Positions 48,472 through 57,973 of a DNA stretch of 64,000 nucleotides are shown in pieces. The translations under genes were made by a program, and so were the position numbers. Under the pieces are notes generated by a model. It made no database searches. It was not told where the DNA came from and saw only the letters and a list, made by a program, of their open reading frames with translations. Each line of letters starts with the position of its first letter. Within the stretch, counting starts at the first letter, position 1. This stretch comes from Niveispirillum sp943370215 (lineage in GTDB: Bacteria > Pseudomonadota > Alphaproteobacteria > Azospirillales > Azospirillaceae): assembly GCA_943370215.1 (NCBI GenBank), contig CALRQC020000022.1, forward strand, positions 33,227 through 97,226. The letters run 5' to 3'.

Positions 48472-49755
48472 ATGTCCCGTATTCCGTATGATCCCTTGCA
48501 TCAGGTGGCCGTCGAAGACGTCGCCGATGATGCCGAAACGACCGATGCCGCCCCCCTGCCGGGGGGTGAACGCGTTGCCAAACGTCTTGCCCGCGCCGGT
48601 GTCTGCTCCAGGCGCGACGCTGAAAAGCTGATCGCCGACCGCCGCGTGTCGGTGAATGGGCGGGTGCTGGACAGCCCCGCCTTTCTGGTGCGCGATGGCG
48701 ACCGTATCGTGGTGGATGGCAAGGCCGTGGCCGAGCCGGAGCCGACGCGCCTGTGGCGCTACCACAAGCCCGAGGGTCTGGTGACGACGGCCCGCGATGA
48801 ACAGGGCCGTGCCACCGTGTTTGACAATCTGCCGGGCGATCTGCCGCGCGTGGTGTCGGTGGGCCGGCTGGATCTGTCGTCCGAAGGGCTGCTGCTGCTG
48901 ACCAATGATGGGGAGCTGGCCCGTTTCCTGGAACTGCCCAGCACCGGCTGGCTGCGCCGTTACCGCATCCGCGTGCATGGCACGCCGACGCCGGAAACCA
49001 TGCGCCGGCTGGCTGAAGGGGTGGTGGTGGATGGCATCGCCTATGGCCCGATCGAAACGGTGATCGATCGCACGGTCGGCTATAATTCCTGGCTGACCGT
49101 GGGCCTGCGCGAGGGCAAGAACCGGGAGGTTCGCCGCGTGTTCGATTATCTGGGCCTGCCGGTCAGCCGGCTGATCCGCGTCGCCTATGGCCCGTTCCAG
49201 TTGGGCAAGCTGGATCGCGGCCAGGTGGAAGAAGTGCCGCGCCGCGTGTTGCGTGAGCAGATCCCCGATTTCTTCCCCGCCGATGCGGTGGAACCGCCGC
49301 CGGCCCCCGGTGCGGCGCCAAAGCCTGCGCCGCGTATGCGCTATGACCGCTTGCCCAAGGCCATGGCGGAACAGGCCCCAGCCGCCGCCACCAAGGGCGG
49401 GGCCAGGCAAGCCGCCCGCCCGTCGGCCGCCAAGGCGCGGGACAATGTGGAACGGATGCTGGGCGGCAAGCCCAAGCCGCCCCGCAATGCGGCCGCCAAG
49501 CCGGCGGCCGATGCCCGCCCGGCCAATGCCGCCGAGCGCCGTGCCGCTGCGGCGGGCCTGAGCGATTCGGCCCGCAAGGCGGTGGCGGCGATGGACCGGG
49601 CCCTGTCCAAGGGCGATATCCCGGCGGATGGGCCGGCGGCGCCGCGCCGTTCGCCCAAGCCGGCGGCTGCACCCAAGCCCGCCAGTGACAAACCCACCCC
49701 GGCCAAGGGGCCGCGCGGTGATGCAGGGGGCAAGGGTGCGAATCGTCGGCGGTGA
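48472..49755 (+). CDS. rluB: 23S rRNA pseudouridine synthase B (RluB-type)
   Basis: 427 aa. An S4 RNA-binding domain (about 33-80, VAKRLARAGVCSRRDAEKLI) is followed by the RsuA/RluB catalytic domain. The catalytic Asp is in VGRLDLSSEGLLLLTNDG, and GKNREVRRVFDYLG is the second family motif. The last 150 residues are a Lys/Ala/Pro-rich disordered tail, longer than in E. coli. It probably modifies U2605 of 23S rRNA near the peptidyl-transferase centre. The 3' end overlaps rsmD by 20 nt, so two rRNA-modifying enzymes are translated together. Confidence 0.93.
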   Translation: MSRIPYDPLHQVAVEDVADDAETTDAAPLPGGERVAKRLARAGVCSRRDAEKLIADRRVSVNGRVLDSPAFLVRDGDRIVVDGKAVAEPEPTRLWRYHKPEGLVTTARDEQGRATVFDNLPGDLPRVVSVGRLDLSSEGLLLLTNDGELARFLELPSTGWLRRYRIRVHGTPTPETMRRLAEGVVVDGIAYGPIETVIDRTVGYNSWLTVGLREGKNREVRRVFDYLGLPVSRLIRVAYGPFQLGKLDRGQVEEVPRRVLREQIPDFFPADAVEPPPAPGAAPKPAPRMRYDRLPKAMAEQAPAAATKGGARQAARPSAAKARDNVERMLGGKPKPPRNAAAKPAADARPANAAERRAAAAGLSDSARKAVAAMDRALSKGDIPADGPAAPRRSPKPAAAPKPASDKPTPAKGPRGDAGGKGANRRR

Positions 49756-50311
49756 GTTGCGCGGCCGGCGGCTGGAGGCACCGACGGGGCGCGATGTGCG
49801 CCCCACCAGCGACCGGACCCGGCAATCCCTGTTCAACATTCTGGCCCATGGCGATTGGGCGGCCGATGGCGGCGATGTGCTGGACGGCGCCGTGGTGCTG
49901 GATGCCTTTTGCGGCACTGGAGCCCTGGCGCTGGAAGCTTTGTCACGCGGGGGCGCCAACGCCCTGCTGCTGGACAAGGCCCGCCCATCGCTGGACATGG
50001 CGCGGCGCAATGCCGAAAGCCTGGGGGTGACGGCGCGTTGCCGCTTCATCCTGGGGGATGCCGGCAAGCCGCCGGTGGCCCCGGCGGCGGCGACATTGGC
50101 CTTTCTGGACCCGCCCTATGCGCAGGATCTGGCCCCGCCAGCACTCACCGCCCTGTCGGCGGCGGGCTGGCTGGCGCCCGGTGCCCTGATCTGTGTGGAG
50201 GTGGGGGAGCGTGACCCGCTGACCGTCCCGCCGGGGTTTGCGATGCTGGATGAACGCGCCTATACCCAGGCGCGAATCCTGTTCCTACGCCACGTCGCGG
50301 GTGCCGTCTGA
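49736..50311 (+). CDS. rsmD: 16S rRNA (guanine966-N2)-methyltransferase
   Basis: 191 aa from the GTG at 49736 (GGGGG 5 nt upstream). This matches the family start MRIVGGELRGRRL; ATG at 49721 is an alternative. SAM-binding motif I is VVLDAFCGTGALALEALSRG, and the N6/N2-methylase signature DPPY is present in LAFLDPPYAQ. PTSDRTRQSLFNIL is the conserved RsmD helix. It methylates G966 of 16S rRNA. It overlaps rluB upstream and, convergently, the diguanylate cyclase gene by 27 bp. Confidence 0.95.
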   Translation: MRIVGGELRGRRLEAPTGRDVRPTSDRTRQSLFNILAHGDWAADGGDVLDGAVVLDAFCGTGALALEALSRGGANALLLDKARPSLDMARRNAESLGVTARCRFILGDAGKPPVAPAAATLAFLDPPYAQDLAPPALTALSAAGWLAPGALICVEVGERDPLTVPPGFAMLDERAYTQARILFLRHVAGAV

Positions 50312-51802
50312 ATCATTGGCTTTGGGCTGGACAAAAGGGCTGATTGTGACCCGGTTGCGGCCTGCCTGCTTGGAGCGATACAGCGCCTTGTCAGCCAGCC
50401 GCACCAGTTCGTCCGGTGGCAGATCATTCAGGTCACCGGCGCCGGCCAGCCCGATGCTGACAGTGATGGTGTGGAAGGGGCTGGCCGCATGGGGGATTTC
50501 CAGGGCGGCCACACGCGCCCGGAGATGCTCCGCCACTATCTGGGCATTGCTGATGCCGCTGCCGGGCAGCAGGATGATGAATTCCTCCCCGCCATAGCGG
50601 GCCACCAGACCCTGCCCCCCTGGCAGGGACGCGGATAAGGCTTGGGCGACCTGATGCAGGGCCTTATCCCCGGCCTCATGCCCGTATTGATCATTGAATG
50701 TCTTGAACAGGTCGATATCCAGCATCAAGACGCTCAAATCCTTCGACCCGGCCTTACCATAATGGGCTAGCACCCGTTCCACCCGGCGACGGTTGGCAAT
50801 GCCGGTCAGGGCATCGGTCTCCGCTGCCTCGTACAATTGCTGGTTGGCCTTGGCCAACTGCACCTGCACCTCTCCCCGACGGGCATTCTCGCAATAGAAC
50901 AGGCAGACCAACAGGATCATCCCACCAACCAGCAGGGCGGTTGTCATGCCGATGGTGATGGTCTTGGCGGTCCAATGTTGGAAGATGGTTTCGGTCGATT
51001 GGGCAACATTGATGAAAAGCGGATAACTCCCGATCGGGGTGGAGACATAGAGCCGCTCCACATGGTCGATGGCGGCCACATCCTCGAAGATCCGCTCACC
51101 CGCCAGGGCGCGGCTGACCCCCCGGAACTTGGAAAGGTCGCGGCCGATCACCTGGGGATCATAGGGGCGCCGCCCGATGATGATCCCCTTGTCGGTGAAC
51201 AGGCTCATTGAGCCGCCGGATTCCACCGCGATGCGGTCGAACAGCTTATTGAAATAACTGAGCTGGATGCCGGCGACCAGCACCCCGGCGAACCGCCCCT
51301 GGGCATCGTCCAGCCGCAGGCTGGCCACGATCATCGGGGTGCCATCGGAAAGCGCAGCATAGGGGCCCGAAATATAAAGTCCCTGATCCGGATTTTCCTG
51401 ATGGTGCATGAAGTAAGGCCGCCAGTTGAGAGCCTGCTGTTGATAATGGCTGCCGGCATTGCCCAGCACGATATGGCCGCTGGCATCGGTGGCGCCGCTC
51501 AGCTTTACCGCGTCCGGCATGGCCAGGAGCAACATATCCAACCGCTCCCGCGCCAGTCTTGCATCCCCGGCCACGATCGCACCACGCACACCCGACAGCA
51601 TCCGTTCCAGCGTGGCGATGGAGCCGGCAATATCGGTCGCCAGGGCATTGCCGACATTGCTGGCAGCGGCCACGGCGGCGGCGCGTGTCTTTGCCCGATC
51701 CTCAGCCAGTTGGCCCAGAATGATGGACAACAGACCCACGGCGAGAAACGTGGCGAGCCAGATATATAATCGGGCTGCGAAATTTCCGGTTCTGATGGGC
51801 AT
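50285..51802 (-). CDS. Membrane diguanylate cyclase with dCache-like sensor
   Basis: 505 aa. Membrane helices at about 10-30 and 285-310 enclose a periplasmic sensor of about 250 residues. LNWRPYFMHHQENPDQGLYISGPYAALSDGTPMIVASLRL and FAGVLVAGIQLSYF are typical of double-Cache ligand domains. The cytoplasmic GGDEF domain has DALTGIANRRRVERVL and the active-site loop RYGGEEFIILLPG (GGEEF, active form). No RxxD inhibitory site precedes it, so product inhibition is unlikely. It makes c-di-GMP in response to an unknown periplasmic ligand. Confidence 0.92.
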   Translation of the reverse strand: MPIRTGNFAARLYIWLATFLAVGLLSIILGQLAEDRAKTRAAAVAAASNVGNALATDIAGSIATLERMLSGVRGAIVAGDARLARERLDMLLLAMPDAVKLSGATDASGHIVLGNAGSHYQQQALNWRPYFMHHQENPDQGLYISGPYAALSDGTPMIVASLRLDDAQGRFAGVLVAGIQLSYFNKLFDRIAVESGGSMSLFTDKGIIIGRRPYDPQVIGRDLSKFRGVSRALAGERIFEDVAAIDHVERLYVSTPIGSYPLFINVAQSTETIFQHWTAKTITIGMTTALLVGGMILLVCLFYCENARRGEVQVQLAKANQQLYEAAETDALTGIANRRRVERVLAHYGKAGSKDLSVLMLDIDLFKTFNDQYGHEAGDKALHQVAQALSASLPGGQGLVARYGGEEFIILLPGSGISNAQIVAEHLRARVAALEIPHAASPFHTITVSIGLAGAGDLNDLPPDELVRLADKALYRSKQAGRNRVTISPFVQPKANDSDGTRDVA

Positions 51803-51941
51803 TCTACGCCTGGCGCTCAATGAAAAGCGAATTCGGCAGCAGCTTAACATGTCCCTTTGGACGAAACAGGCGCGCGCAATTACCCTTTTGGTTAGGGTTG
51901 CTGTGCTGACGCTTTTTGCCCGTCCTGGGATTTATCCCCAC

Positions 51942-51978
51942 GGCCGGAAATGCTGGCCATTTGCCAGCATTTCCGGCC
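51942..51978. terminator. Strong hairpin between xseA and the diguanylate cyclase gene
   Basis: GGCCGGAAATGCTGG pairs perfectly with CCAGCATTTCCGGCC around a 7-nt loop. It lies about 60 nt past the xseA stop. No U-tract follows, so it may be a 3'-end stabiliser or a Rho-assisted terminator. Confidence 0.55.
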
Positions 51979-52040
51979 CGTCAGGTGCCAGGTGGTCACC
52001 GCCGTACCGTGACCGTGTTTTATGGCGGATGGTATATTGA

Positions 52041-53636
52041 TCAGAACAGACTGCCCTGGTCGATGGGGGGACGGGGGCCGCGTTTGCGCGGGCTTGGGCG
52101 GTTGTCTGTTTCCGGTTCCGCGGCGGCGGGCAGCGTGCCCGGATCGCCGATCAAGGCCGCCACCTTGCCATCTGCAAAGGCGATAGCCACCGCCATGCCG
52201 GGATGGGTTGCGTCTGCCCTGGTCACCGGGGCGCCATCCCCATCGGTGACCAGGGCGAATCCGCGCGCCAGCACCCCGCGATAGGAATAGCTTTCCAGCA
52301 ATTGCGACAGGTTGGCCAATTTGTCCCCGCCCGCGCGCAGGCGGGCGGCATAGGCACGGTCCAGCCGGGGCGGCAGGTCCGCCAGCCGCTCGGATGCCTT
52401 GCCCAGATCGCGGCGCAGATAATCCACATTCAGCCGCTGTGACAGGGCCTGATAGCGGCTGTCGGCCAGCCTGGTGGCGGTGGCCAGCCCGGCGCGCAAC
52501 CCGCGCCCGCCGGTTTCCAGCCGCAGCCGCGCCATCTGCAGCACGTCGCGCGGGTGGCGCAGCTTCAGGGCCAGTTGGCGCACGGCCACACCCCGGCGTT
52601 CCAGCCCGCCGCGCATGGCCAGTTCCAGCCGTTCGGCCCGGTCATCCAGCCGCTGCACCAGCCCCTCCAGCAGGGCTTGCGGATCACCCAGACCCCGCGC
52701 CAGACCGGCCACATGCTGGCGGCGCAATTCCAGCGCACGGGTCATGCAACCATGCAGACGCCGACTGTCATCCAGCACCTGGGCCAGCAATTCGCTGCGC
52801 ACCGGTACCGCCATTTCGGCGGCAGCCGTGGGGGTGGGGGCGCGGCGGTCGGCAGCGAAATCGATCAGGGTGGTATCGGTTTCATGGCCCACGGCGGAAA
52901 TCAGCGGGATCTGGCTGGCGGCTGCCGCCCGCACCACGATTTCCTCGTTAAAGGCCATCAAATCTTCCAGGCTGCCGCCCCCGCGCGCCACGATCAGCAG
53001 ATCGGGCCGGGGCACGCGGCCCCCCGCCTCCAGGCTGTTGAAGCCCTGGATGGCGCGGGCCACCTGGGCCGCCGCCCCTTCGCCCTGGACGGCCACGGGC
53101 CAGAGCAGGACATGACGGGGGAAGCGGTCGGCCAGCCGGTGCAGAATGTCGCGGATGACGGCACCGGTCGGGCTGGTGATGACGCCGATGGTGCGCGGCA
53201 GGAAGGGCAGGGGCTTCTTGCGTTCCGGCGCGAACAGGCCTTCGGCGGCCAGCCGGCGCTTGCGCTCCTCCAGCATTTTCAGCAGGGCGCCTTCGCCCGC
53301 CAGTTCCATGCTGTCGATGATAAGCTGGTACTGGCTGCGGCCGGGATATGTCGTCAGCTTGCCGGTGCAAATGACCTCCATCCCCTCTTCCGGGCGGATG
53401 GCCAGACGGGCCACCACACCCTTCCAGCAGACGGCCTCAATCACCGCCGCATCATCCTTCAGCCGCAGATAGAGATGGCCGGAGGTGTGGCGCTTGGGCT
53501 GGCTGATCTCTCCGCGCACCCGGACATAGCCGAACGCTTCCTCCACCGTGCGCTTCAGGGCGCGCGACAGGTCGCTGACGGAAAGTTCGGGCAGGTTGCT
53601 GCCGGGGCGGGGGGGATCGGGGAGGAAATCGCTCAT
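52041..53636 (-). CDS. xseA: Exodeoxyribonuclease VII large subunit
   Basis: 531 aa. The N-terminal OB domain (VRGEISQPKRHTSGHLYLRL) is followed by the catalytic region: FLPRTIGVITSPTGAVIRDI, DLLIVARGGGSLEDLMAFNEE, ISAVGHETDTTLIDFAADRRAPTPTAAAE. A long coiled-coil then binds the XseB small subunits, and SYRGVLARGFALV is the closing C-terminal motif. It degrades single-stranded DNA to oligonucleotides in repair. The start at 53636 (MSDFLPDPP) is chosen because upstream frame codons fall in the repeat region. xseB is not in the window. Confidence 0.96.
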   Translation of the reverse strand: MSDFLPDPPRPGSNLPELSVSDLSRALKRTVEEAFGYVRVRGEISQPKRHTSGHLYLRLKDDAAVIEAVCWKGVVARLAIRPEEGMEVICTGKLTTYPGRSQYQLIIDSMELAGEGALLKMLEERKRRLAAEGLFAPERKKPLPFLPRTIGVITSPTGAVIRDILHRLADRFPRHVLLWPVAVQGEGAAAQVARAIQGFNSLEAGGRVPRPDLLIVARGGGSLEDLMAFNEEIVVRAAAASQIPLISAVGHETDTTLIDFAADRRAPTPTAAAEMAVPVRSELLAQVLDDSRRLHGCMTRALELRRQHVAGLARGLGDPQALLEGLVQRLDDRAERLELAMRGGLERRGVAVRQLALKLRHPRDVLQMARLRLETGGRGLRAGLATATRLADSRYQALSQRLNVDYLRRDLGKASERLADLPPRLDRAYAARLRAGGDKLANLSQLLESYSYRGVLARGFALVTDGDGAPVTRADATHPGMAVAIAFADGKVAALIGDPGTLPAAAEPETDNRPSPRKRGPRPPIDQGSLF

Positions 53637-53685
53637 GATGGCCGGGATGATAGCCGGCTGGGCGGCACCGGGCCAAGGGGGAAGA

Positions 53686-53725
53686 CACAAGCCCCCGCCG
53701 GCAAAAGCACCGGCGGGGGCTTGTG
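53686..53725. terminator. Perfect 16-bp hairpin upstream of xseA
   Basis: CACAAGCCCCCGCCGG at 53686-53701 pairs with CCGGCGGGGGCTTGTG at 53710-53725, loop CAAAAGCA. It may end readthrough from the M3 peptidase genes. It lies in the 426-bp gap 53637-54062, which is otherwise filled by the nested repeats. Confidence 0.55.
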
Positions 53726-53731
53726 GCCTTC

Positions 53732-54066
53732 TTATACCAATCTCCCTTGATCGTGACCGATTAAGGGAGATTTCGTGTTCCCTGAGAGTCCGTCCAAGAA
53801 CTTTCACTTCTTTTCCAATCTCTTAACCGTCATTCCCGCGAAGGCGGGAATCCATACGACAGCGCGGATTTTGGATTCCCGCCTTCGCGGGAATGACGGT
53901 GGAGAAAGGGCAGGGTTTCGAAAGATAGGATAACTTTCCGGACAGACACTCAGGTGCCGGGCGCTCGCATCCGCGGGCTTGGCTTGGCGCCGCTACCAAG
54001 CGGCGGGCCGGCGGTCGCCGGCCTCCAACCCGCCGAAAGGTCAACCTTTCGGCGGGTTGGTGTTAC
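53732..54066 (+). repeat. Family A hairpin-string repeat copy 2, interrupted
   Basis: The left part (53732-53783) has ATACCAATC, hairpin CTCCCTTGATCG/CGATTAAGGGAG and TGTTCCCT. The right part (53952-54066) resumes with GTGCCGGGCG, CGCGGGCTTGGCTTG, hairpin CGCCGCT/AGCGGCG, GCCGGCG/CGCCGGC, and last hairpin AACCCGCCGAAAGG/CCTTTCGGCGGGTT with GTTGGTGTTAC. A family B element separates the halves. The right end overlaps the stop codon of the M3 peptidase gene. Confidence 0.8.
53784..53951 (+). repeat. MITE-like repeat, family B copy 2, nested in family A
   Basis: The ends GAGAGTCCGTCC and, in reverse complement, GAGTGTCTGTCCGGAAAG are imperfect inverted repeats. The centre is the palindrome CCGTCATTCCCGCG...CGCGGGAATGACGG around a TACGACAGCGCGGATTTTGG segment shared with copy 1. 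CTGAG on the left and CTCAG on the right edge fit a short duplicated target of the form CTNAG. Confidence 0.75.
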
Positions 54067-55973
54067 TTCTTTTCTGCCAGCAGCTTCTCAACCTCATCCA
54101 TGATCTTGTCCATGCGACGGATCAGGGCCTGATAGGGGACGGGGGTGGCCAGATCCACGCCCGCCTGCTTCAGCAACTGATAGGGATATTGCGAACCGCC
54201 GGCCTTCAGCACTGACAGGTAACGATCCCGCTCCTTCTCCCCGCCCTTGCCGATCTGTTCGCCAAAATAGGCCGCCGCCGCCATGGAGGTGGCGTACTGG
54301 TAGACATAGAAGGGACGGTAGAAATGGTTGACCATCTGCCATTCGGCACAATAGGCCGGGTCAATCTTCATCACCCCTTCCTTGTCGCCGTGATAGCGCT
54401 TCAGCAGGTCGCAATAGATCTCGTTCATCTTGCGGCCTGACAGGGCTTCCCCGCGTTCCATGGCGTCATGCGTGGCCAGTTCGAATTCGGCGAACATGGT
54501 CTGACGGAAGAAGGTGCTGCGGATGCTGTCCAGCTCATGGCCCAGGAAGAACAGCTTTTCTTCCCGCGTCTTGGCCCGGCCCTGCATGTAATCAGCCAGC
54601 AGCACCTCGTTGGTGATGGAGGCAACTTCGGCCACGAACAGGGAATAGTCGGAGGTTTCATAGGGCTGGGCGGCATCGGCCAGTTTGGTGTGCATCCCAT
54701 GGCCCCATTCATGGGCGAAGGTCGACACGCTGTCGAACGTATCCTGATGGTTCAGGAACACGAACGGATGCACGCCGTAAACGCCGGTCTGATAGGCGCC
54801 GGGGCGCTTGGTGTCCGACGGGTAGACATGCATCCAGCGGCCCTTCAGCGCCTCTTCCAGGTTGCGGGCATATTCCTTGCCCAGCGGCTTGGTGGCGGCC
54901 AGGGTCAGGCTCTTGGCCTCTTCAATCGGGAACTTGCGGTCCAGTTCCACGATGGGCGGATAGATGTCGTAATAGTTCAGATCGGGCAGGTTCAGCATCT
55001 TCTGCCGGATCTTCAGATAGCGGTGCAGGGTCGGCAGACCCTTGTTCGCCTCTGCCACCAGGGTGCGATAGACGCTTTCCGGGATGTCGTTGGCGGCCAG
55101 GGAGGCGGCGACAGCACTGGGATAATGGCGCAGCTTGGCCATGGCCACGCCGGCCTGGATGCGGTTGGACAGCAGGCTGCCATCGGTGTTGGTGTACTGG
55201 CCGAACTTGCCCCAGAACGTGTCAAAGGCCAGCTTGCGCACGGCCCGGTCGGGGTTTTCCCGCAGCTTGGAATAGCCCACCTGATTGACCTTCACCTTCG
55301 ACCCGTCGGGCAGGGTGACGCTGGGCCAGTCAATATCGGAACTGGTGAGCAACTGATAGGTGGAGCCGGCATTGTACATGGCAGGGCCCACGGCAGCCAG
55401 GGCGGCCTCTGTCTCATGGCCCAGCGTGTGGGCCTTCATGCGCAACGTGTCGCGCAGGCCGACCGCGTGCTTTTCCAGCCCCTTGTCGGCCTTGATGAAG
55501 GTCTCCACCTTGTCGGCCCCCAGTTCCTGGATCTCCGGGTCCATCCAGGCGGTGGCGGCACCGATATCGGCGCCCAACTGGCGCACCAGATTGCTGCCCT
55601 CCTGGGCTGCCTGATCGCGGGCATCGGTGCTGAACTGGGTCGACATATAGACCGACAGCCGGTTCATGCGCAGCCGGATGGCGGACAGCTTGTCCAGGGC
55701 GCTGCGCAGGCTGGCGGCATCCTTGCCCAGCGTGCCCTGCAGCGCCGCCAGCGAGGGCAGTTCGGCGGCAATGGCCTTTCGCTCCGCGTCCCAGGCGGCG
55801 CGGTCCTTATAGAGCGTCGTCAAATCCCAGACGTAGCGTTCATCCACCTTGGCCGCAGCGGCGGCGGCAGGGGCCTGCTGGGCCTGGGCGAAGCTGAGGG
55901 GGGCACAGGCCGCAAACAGGGCAATGGCGGCGGCCCCGGCCAGACGGGTCCGCAAACGGGTGTGAATGTGCAT
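54063..55973 (-). CDS. pepF: Exported M3-family oligoendopeptidase (downstream paralogue)
   Basis: 636 aa. An N-terminal signal (LAGAAAIALFAACAPLSFAQA) puts it in the periplasm, unlike most cytoplasmic PepF. The M3 fold begins at VWDLTTLYKDRAAWDAE. The zinc site FAHEWGHGMH lies at about 419-428, with the distal Glu in LFVAEVASITNEVLL. YCAEWQMVNHFYRPFYVYQYATSMAAA is the conserved C-terminal substrate-binding stretch. It probably degrades short peptides. It is clearly a tandem duplicate of 56069-57973. The stop codon overlaps a family A repeat. Confidence 0.93.
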   Translation of the reverse strand: MHIHTRLRTRLAGAAAIALFAACAPLSFAQAQQAPAAAAAAKVDERYVWDLTTLYKDRAAWDAERKAIAAELPSLAALQGTLGKDAASLRSALDKLSAIRLRMNRLSVYMSTQFSTDARDQAAQEGSNLVRQLGADIGAATAWMDPEIQELGADKVETFIKADKGLEKHAVGLRDTLRMKAHTLGHETEAALAAVGPAMYNAGSTYQLLTSSDIDWPSVTLPDGSKVKVNQVGYSKLRENPDRAVRKLAFDTFWGKFGQYTNTDGSLLSNRIQAGVAMAKLRHYPSAVAASLAANDIPESVYRTLVAEANKGLPTLHRYLKIRQKMLNLPDLNYYDIYPPIVELDRKFPIEEAKSLTLAATKPLGKEYARNLEEALKGRWMHVYPSDTKRPGAYQTGVYGVHPFVFLNHQDTFDSVSTFAHEWGHGMHTKLADAAQPYETSDYSLFVAEVASITNEVLLADYMQGRAKTREEKLFFLGHELDSIRSTFFRQTMFAEFELATHDAMERGEALSGRKMNEIYCDLLKRYHGDKEGVMKIDPAYCAEWQMVNHFYRPFYVYQYATSMAAAAYFGEQIGKGGEKERDRYLSVLKAGGSQYPYQLLKQAGVDLATPVPYQALIRRMDKIMDEVEKLLAEKK

Positions 55974-56068
55974 GGGATTGCTCTTCCGTTATGTTTGTTG
56001 ATTGGGATTGCGTTGCAGACGGTGGTTCTTTCCAGCACCGCAAGTGCTGGCGCCAACATCCTTTGGTG

Positions 56069-57973
56069 TTATTTTTTGGCCGCCAGCAGCTTTTCCATCT
56101 CATCCATGATGGTATCCATCCGGTGGATCAGGGCTTGATAGGGGGCGGGTGAGGCCATATCCAGTCCGGCCTGTTTCAGCAGCGGGTAGGGATATTCCGA
56201 TCCGCCGGCCTTCAGCACCGACAGATACCGTTCCCGCTCCTTTGTCCCGCCCTTTTCAATGCTGTCCGTGAAATAGGCCGCCGCCGCGATGGAGGTGGCA
56301 TATTGATAGACATAGAAGGGACGGTAGAAATGCGGGATGAAGGCCCATTCCGCGCAATAGGATTCATCGATCTGCATCACGCCTTCCTTGTCGCCGTGAT
56401 AGCGTTTCAGCAGATCGCAATAGATTTCCTTCATGCGGGCGCCGTTGATCGATTCCCCGCGTTCCACCGCATCATGGGTGGCCAGTTCGAATTCGGCGAA
56501 CATGGTCTGGCGGAAGAAGGTGGCGCGCAGATTTTCCAGGGCCTGGCCCAGGAAGAACAGCTTCTCGTCCCGGCTGGTGGCCCGGCCCAGCATATAATCG
56601 GCCAGCAGCATCTCGTTGGTGGTGGAGGCGATCTCCGCCACGAACAGCGGATATCCCGCTGTCTCATAGGGCTGGTTCTTGTCGGCCAGCACCGTGTGCA
56701 TTCCATGGCCCCATTCATGGGCAAAGGTGGTGAGGCTGTTGTAATCATCCTGATGGTTCAGGAAGACATAGGGATCATGCCCGTAAAAACCGGTCTGGTA
56801 GGCGCCGCTTTCCTTGCCGTCTGACGGCAGGACATGGGTGCGGCGCCGGGCTGTCACGGCCGCCAGCGCGTCGGTATATTCCTTGCCCAGTGGCTTGGTG
56901 GCGGCCAGGGTCAGGGTGCGCGACTCTGTAATGGAGAATTTGCGATCCATCTGCACCAGGGATGGATAGATGTCGTAATAATGCAGGTCCGGCAGGCCCA
57001 GCATCTTCTGCCGCAGCTTGAAATAACGGTGCAGGGTGGGCAGGCCCTTGTTCGCCTCGGCCACCAGGGTGCGGTAAACGGCTTCCGGTATGTCATTGTC
57101 GGACAGGGAGGCGGCAACCGCGGTGGGATAATGGCGCAGCTTGGCCTCGATCGTTCCCGCCTGCACCGCAGCGGCCAGCGTATTGCCCATGCTGGTGCCA
57201 TATTGGCCAAACTTGGCCCAGAACAGATCAAATGCCTGCTTGCGCACCGCCCGGTCGGGATTCTGGCGCAACTGGGCATAGCCGGCCTGGTTCAGCTTTT
57301 TCTTGCTGCCGTCGGGCAGGGTGATTTCCGGCCAGTCGATATCGGCATTGGCCAAGGCGGAATAGGTATTGCTGGCGGAACTGAAGACCGGGCCGAAGGC
57401 GGCGATGGCCGCTTCGGTTTCCGGCGACATCGTATGCGCCTGCAGGCGCAGTATCTTGCGCAGATGATGGGCATGTTTGGCCAGCCCGGGATCAGCCTTG
57501 ATGAAGGCTTCCACCTTGTCCGCCCCCAGGGCCTGCACCTCCGGTGCCAGCCAGGCGGTTGCCGCCGACACCTGGGCGCCCAAGGCGTCGATCAGGTTCT
57601 GGCGTTGCTGATACTCATTGTTCCGCGTGTCGGTGCTATATTGCAGATAGGCATAGGTGCCCAACCGTTCCGTGCGACCCGACAGATCGGAGAGGGCATC
57701 CAGGGCCTGGCGCAGGGTCGCGGCATCGCTGCCCAGCTTGCCCTGCCATTTCCTGACCCCGTCCAGGTCGGCCAGCACCTGCTTGCGTGCGGTATCCCAG
57801 GCGGCATCGCTGGGGTAAAGCGGGGTCAGATCCCAGACCAGCGCTTCATCCACCGGTGCGCTGGTCGTGGCCGGCTTGGCATCCTGCGCCCAGGCAGGCA
57901 AAAAGCCGCCGAAACCGGCGGCCAGGGTGATGGCAGTGGCGGCGAGCAGCCGCGCGGTGAAACGGGTCCGCAT
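56069..57973 (-). CDS. pepF: Exported M3-family oligoendopeptidase (upstream paralogue)
   Basis: 634 aa. It has the same layout as the adjacent paralogue: signal peptide (LLAATAITLAAGFGGFLPAWA-Q), VWDLTPLYPSDAAWDTA, zinc motif FAHEWGHGMH at about 416-425, LFVAEIASTTNEMLL for the third ligand, and YCAEWAFIPHFYRPFYVYQYATSIAAA. Long stretches are identical between the two proteins, while the first 60 residues and substrate-facing loops differ. The 95-bp gap and shared strand suggest one transcript. Different peptide specificities are plausible. Confidence 0.93.
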   Translation of the reverse strand: MRTRFTARLLAATAITLAAGFGGFLPAWAQDAKPATTSAPVDEALVWDLTPLYPSDAAWDTARKQVLADLDGVRKWQGKLGSDAATLRQALDALSDLSGRTERLGTYAYLQYSTDTRNNEYQQRQNLIDALGAQVSAATAWLAPEVQALGADKVEAFIKADPGLAKHAHHLRKILRLQAHTMSPETEAAIAAFGPVFSSASNTYSALANADIDWPEITLPDGSKKKLNQAGYAQLRQNPDRAVRKQAFDLFWAKFGQYGTSMGNTLAAAVQAGTIEAKLRHYPTAVAASLSDNDIPEAVYRTLVAEANKGLPTLHRYFKLRQKMLGLPDLHYYDIYPSLVQMDRKFSITESRTLTLAATKPLGKEYTDALAAVTARRRTHVLPSDGKESGAYQTGFYGHDPYVFLNHQDDYNSLTTFAHEWGHGMHTVLADKNQPYETAGYPLFVAEIASTTNEMLLADYMLGRATSRDEKLFFLGQALENLRATFFRQTMFAEFELATHDAVERGESINGARMKEIYCDLLKRYHGDKEGVMQIDESYCAEWAFIPHFYRPFYVYQYATSIAAAAYFTDSIEKGGTKERERYLSVLKAGGSEYPYPLLKQAGLDMASPAPYQALIHRMDTIMDEMEKLLAAKK

